Part shown: piece by piece, positions 25,235-33,839 of the stretch
Position numbering within the stretch: the stretch's first letter is position 1
Layout of the letters: each line of letters opens with the position of its first letter
Assembly: GCF_022557175.1 (NCBI RefSeq)
Contig: NZ_CP092915.1
Coordinates: forward strand, 5,332,001 to 5,396,000
DNA: 64,000 nucleotides
Source: Mycolicibacterium sp. YH-1
GTDB lineage: Bacteria; Actinomycetota; Actinomycetes; Mycobacteriales; Mycobacteriaceae
Direction: 5' to 3'
Notes under the pieces: generated by a model
Databases searched by the model: none
What the model saw: the letters and a program-made list of their open reading frames with translations, nothing else
Told to the model about the DNA's origin: nothing
Made by a program: the position numbers and the translations under genes

Positions 25235-26262
25235 TTGGGAGTGCACCTGCCCGATGTCTGCGCCGCCGCCTTGATGTACACCGGCTGACCGCCCTTTCCG
25301 TTGACCTTGATGATCGCCTCACACATGTAGAAGGCGAACCAATCGCCATAGAGGCCTTGGCGTCCCAACATTTGATACGCCTCGGGAAGGGTGTTGAGCA
25401 GATTGTCGAAGTACTCGTGGTTGTTGAGAACGATGGTCGCTACCCGGTCGGTCTCATGCCGCACCTTCTGAATCGCCGGCCGCGACTGCACCAACAGGTC
25501 TGAGACTTCGCGGGCGGTGGTGTCGACATGCGCTATCGAATCGGCGATCGCTTCCTTGCGCTCGGCAAGTGCCCCGGTCAGCTTTTCCAGACGATCGACT
25601 GCCTGGCTGAAGTCTGCGTCGTTGTCACCGATCGCCCCCAGTACAACATCGAGATTGGTCACCAGATCGCCGATCAGCGCATCCCGGTCGGCCAGGGTGT
25701 CGGTCAGGGTCGCCGTTTGTCCCAACAGTGAACCGATCGTCTGGCCCTGTCCCTGGAAGGCCTGGATGAGTTGACTGGACAAGGCATTGATCTGATCGGG
25801 GTCCAGCGCCCGGAACAAGGGTCGGAAACCGCCGATGAGGGTGTCCAGGTCGAGCGCGGGTGCGGTGTTGGCCAGGGCGATGGTGTCACCGGGCTGCAGC
25901 ACTGCTCCGCCCCCGTCACCGGCTTCCAGCGCCAGGTAACGGTCGCCGTAGAGATTGTCAAAACGGATGACAGCACGGCTGCTCTGAGTGAGTTGGACGG
26001 TGTCATCCACCTGGAATGCGATGTCCACCAAATTGTCCCGGTCGATCGTGATCTTGTGGACCTTGCCCACCTCAACCCCGGCGATCCTGACAAAATCACC
26101 GCTCTTGAGCCCGCCGACGTTGCTGAACAATGCCCGATAGCTCTGGTGCGGTTGGAAACGCACCTGTGCGAATACGGCGATCAGGACGAACAGACCGGTC
26201 AAGCAGACCGAGAGGAAGATCGCCAGACGCCACAGCACACCGCTTAACGGCGATTTCAGCAC
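25231..26262 (-). CDS. mceB: MCE family protein MceB
   Basis: 343 residues, the shortest Mce subunit here, with no Pro-rich tail. Membrane helix LAIFLSVCLTGLFVLIAVFA, MCE domain (SYRALFSNVGGLKSGDFVRI, AGVEVGKVHKITIDRDNLVD), helical domain, and a C-terminal segment with two Cys (FYMCEAIIKV ... SGRCTPK). The GTG start at 26262 has AAAGGAG seven bases upstream. The gap to mceA is 34 bp, the largest inside the operon. Confidence 0.93.
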   Translation of the reverse strand: MLKSPLSGVLWRLAIFLSVCLTGLFVLIAVFAQVRFQPHQSYRALFSNVGGLKSGDFVRIAGVEVGKVHKITIDRDNLVDIAFQVDDTVQLTQSSRAVIRFDNLYGDRYLALEAGDGGGAVLQPGDTIALANTAPALDLDTLIGGFRPLFRALDPDQINALSSQLIQAFQGQGQTIGSLLGQTATLTDTLADRDALIGDLVTNLDVVLGAIGDNDADFSQAVDRLEKLTGALAERKEAIADSIAHVDTTAREVSDLLVQSRPAIQKVRHETDRVATIVLNNHEYFDNLLNTLPEAYQMLGRQGLYGDWFAFYMCEAIIKVNGKGGQPVYIKAAAQTSGRCTPK

Positions 26263-26296
26263 GATGACGCTCCTTTCGGTGTGGTTGACGTGTTAC

Positions 26297-27733
26297 TCAT
26301 GGCTGAGCCGGGTACGGGGTCGGCGGTGTCGCCATCGGGAACGGTGCCTCAAACGGTTCAGATCCCGGCGTCGCACCCGACGCACGTGGCTGTCCCGGCG
26401 GCGGAGCAGGCGGCAGCCCGGGATACAACGGGCTCCCGTCCGGTGCGTACTGCGGGGCCCCGTATGGGGGGCCACCCGGATAGGGAATCGGCGCGGGTGC
26501 GGGACCGTTGAAGTTGCGCACGCTCGGCGGCTCGGGAACGCCGCGGGTGACCGGGAAGTAGTTCGCCCATCCGGGAAATCCGATGCCGGGATTGACCCTG
26601 ATGTCGTTACCGGTACCCCAACCGGTATTCGTCACCAACTGTCGCACCGGGAACCGCTTGCTCGGGTCGGGTAGGGATCCGCAGCCGGGCTTACCGCCTG
26701 GTCCTCCCTTGGCTCCCACGATCGGCAGGTGGTCGGGATAACTGTAGGGATCCTGACCCCACGCCAGCGACGCATCCAAGACGATCGAGTACCCGTTACC
26801 GCCCTCGGCCTGCGCCCCGCCGTTGTCGATGAACCACTGCGCGCCCAGCAATGTGCAGGTCAGCGCCGGGTGATGTTCGTAGAGCATCGAGGTCGTGGGT
26901 TCCAGGGCTTCGACTGTGCGGACCAGGTCGTCTTTCCCGGCCCGCAGCAGCTGGACACCACTGTCGGCGAATCCGATGACATTGGCCAACAAGGTGTCGA
27001 CATCGTCGGGTTGTGCTGCCACTGTCGCTGACGTGGTGCTGAACGCATCCAACGTGTTCAGCAGGTCACCGGCGACGGCACCATAGGTGTCGGCGAAGCC
27101 ACGTACGGCCCGCAGATCCGTTCGGATGGACTCGGTACGGGGATTCAGCTCCAGGAGAACTGCATTGGCGTCGCTGGTGGCCTGCCCGATTTCCTGACCC
27201 TGTCCGCGAACACCGGCTGCGATCGCGGACAGGGTTGCGTTCAGTTTGGCCGGATCGATTCTGTCCAGCAGCTGCACGATGTTGTCGAACACCGTGTTGA
27301 CTTCGACGGCCGTGTTCAGGGAACGGAGGGTCTGCCACGCCGTGATGCGCTCGGCGCTGGGGTTGCTGGGATAGACCAGATCGACGTACTTCGCGCCGAA
27401 GGCCGTCGTGGCATTGATGCTCGCTTCCACGTTCGCGGGGATGTACTCGGCGTAATGCGGATCGATCGCCAGTGTCATCACGGCTCCCCCGTCAGCAGCC
27501 GAGCGGACTTCGGCGACGTGCCCGATGGCCAATCCGCGCATCTTCACCTTGCCGCCGGGCTCCATCACCAGTCCGGAACGGTCGGCGGTGAGCGTGACCT
27601 GGAGATATGAGCGGAACCAGCCGTTGAACAGCGCCGCCGTGACAACCACGATGGCCACCAGCGCGATCACCAGCAGGCTCGCCCACCAGCTCGGTCGGAT
27701 ACGTGAATCTTTAAGCGGTAGCAACGCATTCAC
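26297..27733 (-). CDS. mceA: MCE family protein MceA
   Basis: 478 residues from a GTG at 27733 that overlaps the yrbEB stop (GTGA); the frame is open further upstream but only as antisense-like sequence within yrbEB. Membrane helix (SLLVIALVAIVVVTAALFNG), MCE domain (LQVTLTADRSGLVMEPGGKV, KMRGLAIGHVAEVRS), helical domain, then a Cys-containing stretch (LTCTLLGAQWFIDNGG) and a Pro-rich tail. MceA is the first-encoded Mce subunit of each operon. The numbered class (mce1-7) cannot be assigned safely from sequence alone. Confidence 0.92.
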   Translation of the reverse strand: MNALLPLKDSRIRPSWWASLLVIALVAIVVVTAALFNGWFRSYLQVTLTADRSGLVMEPGGKVKMRGLAIGHVAEVRSAADGGAVMTLAIDPHYAEYIPANVEASINATTAFGAKYVDLVYPSNPSAERITAWQTLRSLNTAVEVNTVFDNIVQLLDRIDPAKLNATLSAIAAGVRGQGQEIGQATSDANAVLLELNPRTESIRTDLRAVRGFADTYGAVAGDLLNTLDAFSTTSATVAAQPDDVDTLLANVIGFADSGVQLLRAGKDDLVRTVEALEPTTSMLYEHHPALTCTLLGAQWFIDNGGAQAEGGNGYSIVLDASLAWGQDPYSYPDHLPIVGAKGGPGGKPGCGSLPDPSKRFPVRQLVTNTGWGTGNDIRVNPGIGFPGWANYFPVTRGVPEPPSVRNFNGPAPAPIPYPGGPPYGAPQYAPDGSPLYPGLPPAPPPGQPRASGATPGSEPFEAPFPMATPPTPYPAQP

Positions 27734-28584
27734 CCAGACAAGTTGAAGTTGCCGGAACGTCCGTAGACGGACAGGGAGATCGCCAAGGTCACGAAGACGA
27801 CAACGATCAGCGATGTCCGTACCGCTCGCCCGACCGCTTCCCCGACGCCGGCCGGGCCACCGCTGGCGGTGTAGCCGTAATAGGTGTGAATAATCATGAC
27901 CGTCAATGCCATCACCATCGCCTGCACGAAGGACCACACCAGGTCGGCCGGGTTGAGGAAGGTCTTGAAGTAGTGGTCGTAGACGCCCGTCGACTGGCCG
28001 TAGACCACCGTCGTGCCGACCCGCGCAGACACGAACGACATCAATACCGCCACACAATAGAGCGGGACGACCACGATGACCCCGGCCAGCAATCGGGTAG
28101 AGGCCAGGTAGGAGATCGACCGCACCCCCATCACCTCCAGGGCATCGATCTCCTCAGCGATCCGCATGGCACCCAATTGCGCTGTCGCGCCGGCGCCGAT
28201 GGTCGCCGCCAGTCCGATGCCGGTGGTGAGCGGACCGATGATCCGAACGTTGAGATAGGCAGATGTGAAGCCCGTTAGAGCTTCGACGCCCACACCGGCC
28301 AGGGTGTTGTAACCCTGCACGGCGATCAATGCGCCTGCCGACATGGTCAGGAAGGCCACGATGACGATCGTCCCGCCCACGACAGCCAATGCCCCTGCGC
28401 CGAGACTCATCTGGGCTACCTGGACGGCGACCTCGGTGCGGTAGTGCACCACGGCGTCGCCCACCGACCTGATTGTCTGACCGTAGAACTGGGTCTGTAG
28501 CCCCAGTTGATTCCAGCCGTTCTGGATCGCCGTCACGGCACGCCGTGCCCGGGGCATCAGCGTGCTGGGAATGCTGCCGCTCAC
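27730..28584 (-). CDS. yrbEB: YrbE-type permease B of the Mce transporter (MlaE family)
   Basis: 284 residues with about five or six membrane helices (LGAGALAVVGGTIVIVAFLT; LLAGVIVVVPLYCVAVLMSF; SLIVVVFVTLAISLSVY). The MlaE-family cytoplasmic loop is seen as AMRIAEEIDALEVMGVRSIS (EExDALxxMG), which contacts the ATPase. It pairs with YrbEA as the inner-membrane core of the lipid importer. GTG start at 28584 overlapping the yrbEA stop. Confidence 0.94.
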   Translation of the reverse strand: MSGSIPSTLMPRARRAVTAIQNGWNQLGLQTQFYGQTIRSVGDAVVHYRTEVAVQVAQMSLGAGALAVVGGTIVIVAFLTMSAGALIAVQGYNTLAGVGVEALTGFTSAYLNVRIIGPLTTGIGLAATIGAGATAQLGAMRIAEEIDALEVMGVRSISYLASTRLLAGVIVVVPLYCVAVLMSFVSARVGTTVVYGQSTGVYDHYFKTFLNPADLVWSFVQAMVMALTVMIIHTYYGYTASGGPAGVGEAVGRAVRTSLIVVVFVTLAISLSVYGRSGNFNLSG

Positions 28585-29348
28585 ATCGTCGCCTGAACGC
28601 CGACCGCGGTGACCAAGAGATTGATCACGAACAGTGCCATGAAGGAGAAGACCACCGTCTCGTTGACGGCGTTACCGACGCCGGCCGGTCCGCCACCGAC
28701 CGAAATCCCCTTATAACAGCCGACCAGCGCCGCCACCAGACCGAACAACGCCGCTTTGATCAGCGATATCACGATCTCTGAAGTCCCGGTGAACAACGTC
28801 ATCCCGGCCACAAACGCACCCGGTGTCACGTCTTGGACATACACCGAGAAGAAGAACCCGCCGAGCACACCGACGACACAAACAACCGAGTTCAGCAGCA
28901 GGGCGACGATCACGGTGGCGACCACCCGGGGTGCCACGAGGGCTTGCAATGGGTCGATCCCCATCACGCGCATGGCATCCAGTTCGTCACGGATCGTCCG
29001 CGCACCGAGATCGGCGCACATCGCGGTGGCAGCGGCACCCGCGACAACAAGCACGGTCACCAGCGGACCGATCTGGGTGACCGCGCCGAAGGCGGCGCTG
29101 GCCCCGGAAAAGTCTGCTGCGCCGAACTCGACAAGCAGGATGTTGAAGATGAAGACCGACAAGACGGTGAACGGGATGGACAACATCACCGTCGGCACTA
29201 TGGACACCCGAGCCACGAACCACATCTGGAAAATGCACTCGCGCCAGGCGAACGGCGGTCGCGGCAGCAGCATCGCGGTGTCGACCACCATGGCGATGAA
29301 GCCACCGATGCCCCGCATGGGCTTGGTGATGATGTCGGCGCTTACCAC
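28581..29348 (-). CDS. yrbEA: YrbE-type permease A of the Mce transporter (MlaE family)
   Basis: 255 residues, first gene of the mce operon. Conserved signatures: FAWRECIFQMWFVARVSIVP, AVTQIGPLVTVLVVAGAAAT, the ATPase-contact loop DLGARTIRDELDAMRVMGID, and GCYKGISVGGGPAGVGNAVN near the end. The frame remains open to 29471, but a GTG at 29348 is chosen because AGGGAG (29357-29362) lies eight bases upstream and the protein then begins as sister proteins do. That ribosome site is embedded in a large inverted repeat (29353-29405). Confidence 0.92.
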   Translation of the reverse strand: MVSADIITKPMRGIGGFIAMVVDTAMLLPRPPFAWRECIFQMWFVARVSIVPTVMLSIPFTVLSVFIFNILLVEFGAADFSGASAAFGAVTQIGPLVTVLVVAGAAATAMCADLGARTIRDELDAMRVMGIDPLQALVAPRVVATVIVALLLNSVVCVVGVLGGFFFSVYVQDVTPGAFVAGMTLFTGTSEIVISLIKAALFGLVAALVGCYKGISVGGGPAGVGNAVNETVVFSFMALFVINLLVTAVGVQATM

Positions 29349-29352
29349 TGCG

Positions 29353-29405
29353 TGCACTCCCTGTCGACGACGGTGCGAGACGGCACCGCTTCTCGACAGA
29401 GTGCA
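29353..29405 (-). promoter_or_regulatory. yrbEA: Nested inverted repeat over the yrbEA ribosome-binding site
   Basis: Three nested pairs share one centre: TGCACT (29353-29358) with AGTGCA (29400-29405), TGTCGA (29362-29367) with TCGACA (29393-29398), and GGTGC (29372-29376) with GCACC (29383-29387). The AGGGAG ribosome site (29357-29362) lies at the base of the structure, partly paired. It may be a leader hairpin limiting mce translation, or a DNA operator; the upstream 156 bp to the Mce-associated gene must contain the divergent promoters. Confidence 0.5.
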
Positions 29406-29561
29406 ACAGGGGACGTCACGGGTCGGCAATGACGGTGATTTCAGATGGTGCAGAACATAATTGACGCTCACACATGTCTTGCATCATTTGAAGTCAGCAG
29501 TCTTGACCGGCATGAGGTATGTGCATTGACAATGGTGCCACGGCCGTGAGCTACGAGATGG

Positions 29562-30128
29562 ATGCGCATGACAGAGATGACCCAGAGCGTTGCCCGGGAG
29601 GACCGGGACATGATGTCGGACGCCGAGGACGAGGCACCTCGGCCGAAGAAGCGGCCGCAGCGAGTAACCGCGGCCGGCTACCTGATCATCCTGCTGAGCC
29701 TCGCCCTGCTGATGGGGTTTCTCGCAGTGCGCAGCTACACCGGCGGGCAGGAACTACGTCGCCAGGAAGCGTTCATCCAAACGGCCCGTAGCGGTTCCGA
29801 GATGCTGACCACCGTCGATGCCGCCCATGTCGACGACGATGTCGCCCGTATCATCGCCGCATCGACCGGGCCTTTTTTGGAGGACTTCCAACTTCGTTCG
29901 GAGGCCTTCGTCGATGCGGTGACCAAGACGCAATCGAAAACCCACGGCACCGTGCTGGAGGCGGGGTTGGAGGAGGTCCGTGGTGATCAGGCCGATGTGC
30001 TGGTGACCATGGCAGTCACGACGTCCATCAACGGTGCACAGGCCCAGCCGCGTCAGTGGCGCATGCGGATCGGCGTTCAACTGGATGGATCGACGATGAA
30101 GGTATCCAATGTGGAATTCGTCCCCTGA
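29562..30128 (+). CDS. Mce-associated membrane protein
   Basis: 188 residues: a charged cytoplasmic N terminus (DAEDEAPRPKKRPQ), one membrane helix (GYLIILLSLALLMGFLAVRS) and an extracytoplasmic domain in which VDAAHVDDDVARIIAASTGPFLEDFQLRSE matches the Mas (mce-associated) family, members of which stabilise Mce complexes. It is divergent from yrbEA, whereas mas genes usually follow mceF. In-frame ATGs at 29562, 29568 and 29577 are all possible starts. Overlaps the next mas gene by 20 bp. Confidence 0.85.
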   Translation: MRMTEMTQSVAREDRDMMSDAEDEAPRPKKRPQRVTAAGYLIILLSLALLMGFLAVRSYTGGQELRRQEAFIQTARSGSEMLTTVDAAHVDDDVARIIAASTGPFLEDFQLRSEAFVDAVTKTQSKTHGTVLEAGLEEVRGDQADVLVTMAVTTSINGAQAQPRQWRMRIGVQLDGSTMKVSNVEFVP

Positions 30129-30690
30129 CAATCGATGGTGGCCGCGCGCCGCGTCGACTTCTGACACCTCGACGCCCGAAGATGAGTCGGGCACTACCGA
30201 CTCCGCCCGACGGCGTCGCCGCCCACGATCGGCGACAGTCGTCGGCTGTGCGGCGTTGATGCTGGCGTGTGGTGCGGGCTGGTTGAAGTTTCACGACGCC
30301 ACCCAGCGACAGGCCCTTGATGCAGGCTCAGAATCGGTCCGCGCCGCGACGGAGGGCACCATCGCGATGCTCAGCTACGCCCCTGACACCGCCGAAACAA
30401 ACCTGCCCCTGGTCCGCGACCGCCTGACCGGCGAGTTCCGCGACTCGTTCTCGGCACTGGTCAACGACGTGGTGATTCCCGGTGCACGGGAGAAACAGAT
30501 CGTCTCGACCGCGACGGTGCCCGCTGCGGCCTCGGTGTCGGCCGACTACGGACACGCTGTCGTGCTCGTCTATGTCAACCAGACAACCGTGATCGCCAAC
30601 GACCCGCCCGTCGACACCGCGTCCAGCGCGAAGGTCGCGCTCGAACGGATAGACGGACGCTGGCTGATCTCGGACTTCGCCCCAATCTGA
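30109..30690 (+). CDS. Mce-associated membrane protein (second copy)
   Basis: 193 residues: a polar N terminus of about 40 residues, one membrane helix (SATVVGCAALMLACGAGWL) and an external domain with TEGTIAMLSYAPDTAETNLP and RLTGEFRDSFSALVNDVVIP, the typical Mas family core (thioether-like fold also seen in SnoaL relatives), ending DGRWLISDFAPI. Starts inside the preceding mas gene, so the two are coupled. Probably an accessory subunit of the adjacent Mce importer. Confidence 0.85.
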   Translation: MWNSSPDNRWWPRAASTSDTSTPEDESGTTDSARRRRRPRSATVVGCAALMLACGAGWLKFHDATQRQALDAGSESVRAATEGTIAMLSYAPDTAETNLPLVRDRLTGEFRDSFSALVNDVVIPGAREKQIVSTATVPAAASVSADYGHAVVLVYVNQTTVIANDPPVDTASSAKVALERIDGRWLISDFAPI

Positions 30691-30707
30691 GCGGAACGGG
30701 CAATCTC

Positions 30708-31187
30708 ATGAAACTCTGCCGCATCGTCCTGACGGCGTCCGTGGTGTTGGCCGGGGCAGTGTCACCGCCCATGGCCCATGCGGACAACAACCGGCTCAAT
30801 TCCAGTGTGGTGCAGATGGTCAGTATCGTTCAGTACAAGGCCGGCTGTCGGCACAAGCTCCGAGTTGACCGACGTCTCCAGCAGGCTGCGCAGTGGCACG
30901 CGGTGGATGTCCGCAACAACCGGGCGCTCGCCGGCCATGACGGATCGAACGGATCCGCGCCGCCCGACCGCGCTGCCGACGCCGGGTACACCGGCACTGT
31001 TCGGGAGACGGTGGCCATCAACCCGGCTCTGGCGATCAGTTCCATGGAACTGATCAACAAGTGGTACTGGAATCCCGAGGACTTCGCGGTGATGAGCGAC
31101 TGCACGCGCACCGACATCGGGGTTTGGTCGGAAAACGCGCTGGACCGCACGGTGGTCGTAGCAGTGTATGGAAGCCCCGCAATCTGA
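30708..31187 (+). CDS. Secreted CAP-domain (SCP/PR-1-like) protein
   Basis: 159 residues with a Sec signal peptide (IVLTASVVLAGAVSPPMAHA, cleavage after AHA near 26). The mature part has the CAP fold features: LQQAAQWHAVDVRNNRALAG, a GHDGSNG loop, and the final strand TDIGVWSENALDRTVVVAVY. The His/Glu tetrad of canonical CAP proteins is only partly visible, so ligand binding rather than enzymatic action is the safer guess; CAP proteins of other organisms bind sterols and lipids. It lies 17 bp after the second mas gene. Confidence 0.8.
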   Translation: MKLCRIVLTASVVLAGAVSPPMAHADNNRLNSSVVQMVSIVQYKAGCRHKLRVDRRLQQAAQWHAVDVRNNRALAGHDGSNGSAPPDRAADAGYTGTVRETVAINPALAISSMELINKWYWNPEDFAVMSDCTRTDIGVWSENALDRTVVVAVYGSPAI

Positions 31188-31347
31188 CGCAGCCGGCAGC
31201 TTGCCGAGCGGATATCAGCGCACCTCGCCGGATCGATCGGAGTAGTGCCAACACCACGTACGGACCTTCCAAATGTCCACTCGGTCAGCAAAGCTGAGGT
31301 TGGCTCCGTTGGTCACGCCGCGGTGTCCGACGCTTGGGAGAGAAAGA

Positions 31348-32544
31348 GTGACAAAAATGGTTCAACCGGCCACCGAAAAACGTCCGACAGTGGAATTCGA
31401 CCACTACGATCAGCGCATCGCGCACCGAATCCACGATGTGTACCGGGAGCTGCGAAACGAGCACCCGTTGCAGTGGACCGACAGCCACGGTGGCTACTGG
31501 ATTGCGACCGGTTACGAACCGATTCATGCGATTGCCTCTGCGCCTGACGAATTCACATCGGGCGAGGCACTCATACCGGCTGTGACCGGCGGCAACCCGC
31601 TGATCCCACAGATGCTGGAAGATCCCGATCATCGTATGTACCGGACGCTGCTGCGTGACTGGTTCACGCCGCGGCGCATCACCAGTTTCGAACCGGCGCT
31701 GCGCGAGTTGGCTGCCGAGACCCTGGCCTCGCTGACCTCGCCGGCCGATCTGGCAACCGACTTCGCCCTGCCGATCCCGATGGAGATGATCCTGCGGGTG
31801 CTCGGCGTTCAGGTACAGAACATGGATCTCATCCGCGACGGTGTCCGCTACATGGTGGACCAGGGCGGCCAGGACACCAGCGGGGCGCACGAAGCCTGGC
31901 AAGGCGCGATGGCTTTCGTACAGGACGTCATCATTGCGCCACTTCGAGACAACCCCGGTGACGACCTGCTGAGCTATCTGCTCTCCAAACAGCCCGATGT
32001 CGCCGAGCTGACCGACGAGGTGATCGCCGCAATCGGGTTCAGCATGATCGGCGCCGGGTTCGACACCACCTACAAGACACTCGCGACAACACTGGCATAT
32101 TTCGCCGAGAATCCAGAGATTCAGGCACAGGCACGGAAGTCTCCGTCCGCACAGGTCGTGGAAGAGTCGTTGCGACTGTTCGCCCCTGTCGTCACGGGCC
32201 GCACGGTGCAATCGGATACCACGGTGGCAGGTCAAACGCTCAGGTCGGGTGAACGGGTTCTGCTCTCACTGCCCGCCGCCAACCGCGACCCGGCAGAGTT
32301 CACTGAACCCGACGCCCCCAGGTTCGACCGAAACAACGTTCGACACCTGACTTTTGGTAGCGGAATCCACAAGTGCCTCGGCATGCACCTGGCCCGGCTG
32401 GAACTGCGAGTGGCGATAGAAGAGGTCTTCCGCGCATTCGATGATTTCCATGTCGCACCCGGGCAGGAGGCCAAATATGTCCAGAGCCAGGTGTGGGGTG
32501 CGGTATCGGTACCGATCGCATTCACCCGCGCCGTCAACGTCTAG
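31348..32544 (+). CDS. Cytochrome P450
   Basis: 398 residues, full-length soluble P450. I-helix oxygen-activation motif GAGFDTT (235-241), ExxR at Glu273-Arg276, heme-binding loop FGSGIHKCLG with Cys343 as the axial ligand. Starts at a GTG (31348) with GGAG seven bases upstream; an ATG nine bases further is the alternative. It hydroxylates an unknown substrate using electrons from a ferredoxin; the 3Fe-4S ferredoxin at 5918 is a candidate partner. Located 160 bp after the CAP gene on the mce-divergent side, so it may act on the imported lipid. Confidence 0.93.
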   Translation: MTKMVQPATEKRPTVEFDHYDQRIAHRIHDVYRELRNEHPLQWTDSHGGYWIATGYEPIHAIASAPDEFTSGEALIPAVTGGNPLIPQMLEDPDHRMYRTLLRDWFTPRRITSFEPALRELAAETLASLTSPADLATDFALPIPMEMILRVLGVQVQNMDLIRDGVRYMVDQGGQDTSGAHEAWQGAMAFVQDVIIAPLRDNPGDDLLSYLLSKQPDVAELTDEVIAAIGFSMIGAGFDTTYKTLATTLAYFAENPEIQAQARKSPSAQVVEESLRLFAPVVTGRTVQSDTTVAGQTLRSGERVLLSLPAANRDPAEFTEPDAPRFDRNNVRHLTFGSGIHKCLGMHLARLELRVAIEEVFRAFDDFHVAPGQEAKYVQSQVWGAVSVPIAFTRAVNV

Positions 32545-32641
32545 CAGCGCCACGGCACCGGCACAGCATAACCGTGACCTTGTTGACTGACTCGGTTTCA
32601 ACAGTACTGGCACCAACGTCTTTTTACTGGAGGATGTTTCG

Positions 32642-33442
32642 ATGCTGATCGGTTCAGTTTTTCGAAATCTAATTTGGCCTGCCGGTCTGCACCGACGCGC
32701 CTCGACGCCCCACCATTCTGCCGCGACTCTGAACAACCGAACGCCGCGGCTCGTCGAACGACCTGTGCCGGCGGACTTCGACATCTGCGGAGGTGGACCC
32801 GTCGCAGCCAACGAGTTTGCCTTGCTCATCCTCGGATGCCAGCCAGAGATCCTCGCACCGATAGCGGATCACGAGGAACTCATTGCGGAAATAAACAAGG
32901 TCATCGACATCGTGCGTATCCACGAGGGGACCGTTGTACACGCGCGGATGGCATTCGATCCGATGGACTACAGGTTCCCGCCTTTGACCAATAAGGAGTT
33001 CGCCGCGGTGGTGCAGGAACACCGACTGGAGAACGGGACTCCCGGTAGCGAGTCGCACCCTTCGCTCCTGAAAAGTCCGGAGGACATTGAGTTTCGCACC
33101 ACCCGGTTGGGTATCTTCTCGAACACCGATCTCGACGAACTACTGACGAACTACGGTATTACCACACTCATAATCGCCGGATGTCACACCAGTGGCGCGA
33201 TTCTGACCACTATCAGAGAAGCCGCCGACCGCGATTACCGGATAATCATGGTCGAAGGTTGTGTTGCCGATCCCGAACCCGAACTGAACAGATTCTTGCT
33301 GCGACGGATCTTCCCGCGACAGGCAGAGATTTGGACCGCCGCACAGCTCTATTCTTCGCTCGCGGTGAGTAAGTCGCAGCAACATCGAACGGCTACACCT
33401 GACTGTCACGATCGACAGTATGCCGCGCGCACCAAGTCCTGA
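32642..33442 (+). CDS. Isochorismatase-fold protein lacking the catalytic triad
   Basis: 266 residues. The cysteine-hydrolase fold is recognisable: FALLILGCQPEIL, IRVHEG-like strand DIVRIHEGTVVHARMAF, LGIFSNTDLDELLTNYGI, and TTLIIAGCHTSGAILTTIRE. But the catalytic Asp of the DMQ motif is Gly65, the Lys position is Thr153 and the Cys position is Ala186. About 55 N-terminal residues and a 30-residue basic tail are extra. GGAGG (32629-32633) precedes the ATG by eight bases, and the frame is intact, so it looks expressed. Likely a binding or regulatory protein rather than an enzyme; it follows the P450 by 97 bp. Confidence 0.75.
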   Translation: MLIGSVFRNLIWPAGLHRRASTPHHSAATLNNRTPRLVERPVPADFDICGGGPVAANEFALLILGCQPEILAPIADHEELIAEINKVIDIVRIHEGTVVHARMAFDPMDYRFPPLTNKEFAAVVQEHRLENGTPGSESHPSLLKSPEDIEFRTTRLGIFSNTDLDELLTNYGITTLIIAGCHTSGAILTTIREAADRDYRIIMVEGCVADPEPELNRFLLRRIFPRQAEIWTAAQLYSSLAVSKSQQHRTATPDCHDRQYAARTKS

Positions 33443-33839
33443 AATGAAGTTGGTTGCAGCCGCTTTCAGTTGCAACGCCGTGCGCCGGGCCGGTGGCGGG
33501 CTCGATGACATCGGTGCCATCGACGGGCTGAACATGGATGACGAGCTGGCCTTCGTCAGCCGCCCGACACGGCTGCTGTCTGAGAGGCTGCGCCGAAAGT
33601 CTCGCGCAACCGGCTCTCGTTGAGGGTCCGGGTTGCCGCCGTCAACTTCATCTATCCGGCAATGTAGACCCACTAGTAGGTCATTTGACGCTAGCCGCCA
33701 AGCCATTTCGCAGCAGATGCCCGGGGAAGTTCGTCTCAGATTCGTGTCACATATGAAATCGATGTGACGTTCATCGCGAGAATGTGACGCCGGTTCTGAG
33801 AATCCACAGGTGTTGACGTTTGCCGCAATGAGGGTGACC
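33443..33839. other. Non-coding junction between accessory block and conserved block
   Basis: 397 bp without a convincing gene. A 59-codon frame from 33444 (MKLVAAAFSCNAV) resembles nothing I know. The last 95 bp contain three copies of a GTCACAT/ATGTGAC element in front of the AcrA1-like gene. Base composition and third-position bias change across this interval. Confidence 0.6.
33746..33789. promoter_or_regulatory. Three-copy GTCACAT element upstream of the reductase
   Basis: GTCACAT (33746-33752) faces ATGTGAC (33762-33768) as a perfect 7-bp inverted repeat with a 9-bp spacer, and a further direct copy ATGTGACG occurs at 33782-33789. The last copy lies 50 bp before the reductase start. The layout suggests binding sites for a dimeric regulator; TGTGA...TCACA-like halves also recall CRP sites, but the orientation and spacing differ. 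Confidence 0.5.

Noticed and set aside
33444..33623. 59-67 codon rightward frame (MKLVAAAFSCNAV...) in the junction region
   Set aside because: No recognisable motif, no good ribosome site, third-position G+C below that of real genes nearby, and an Arg/Ser-rich end typical of chance frames.
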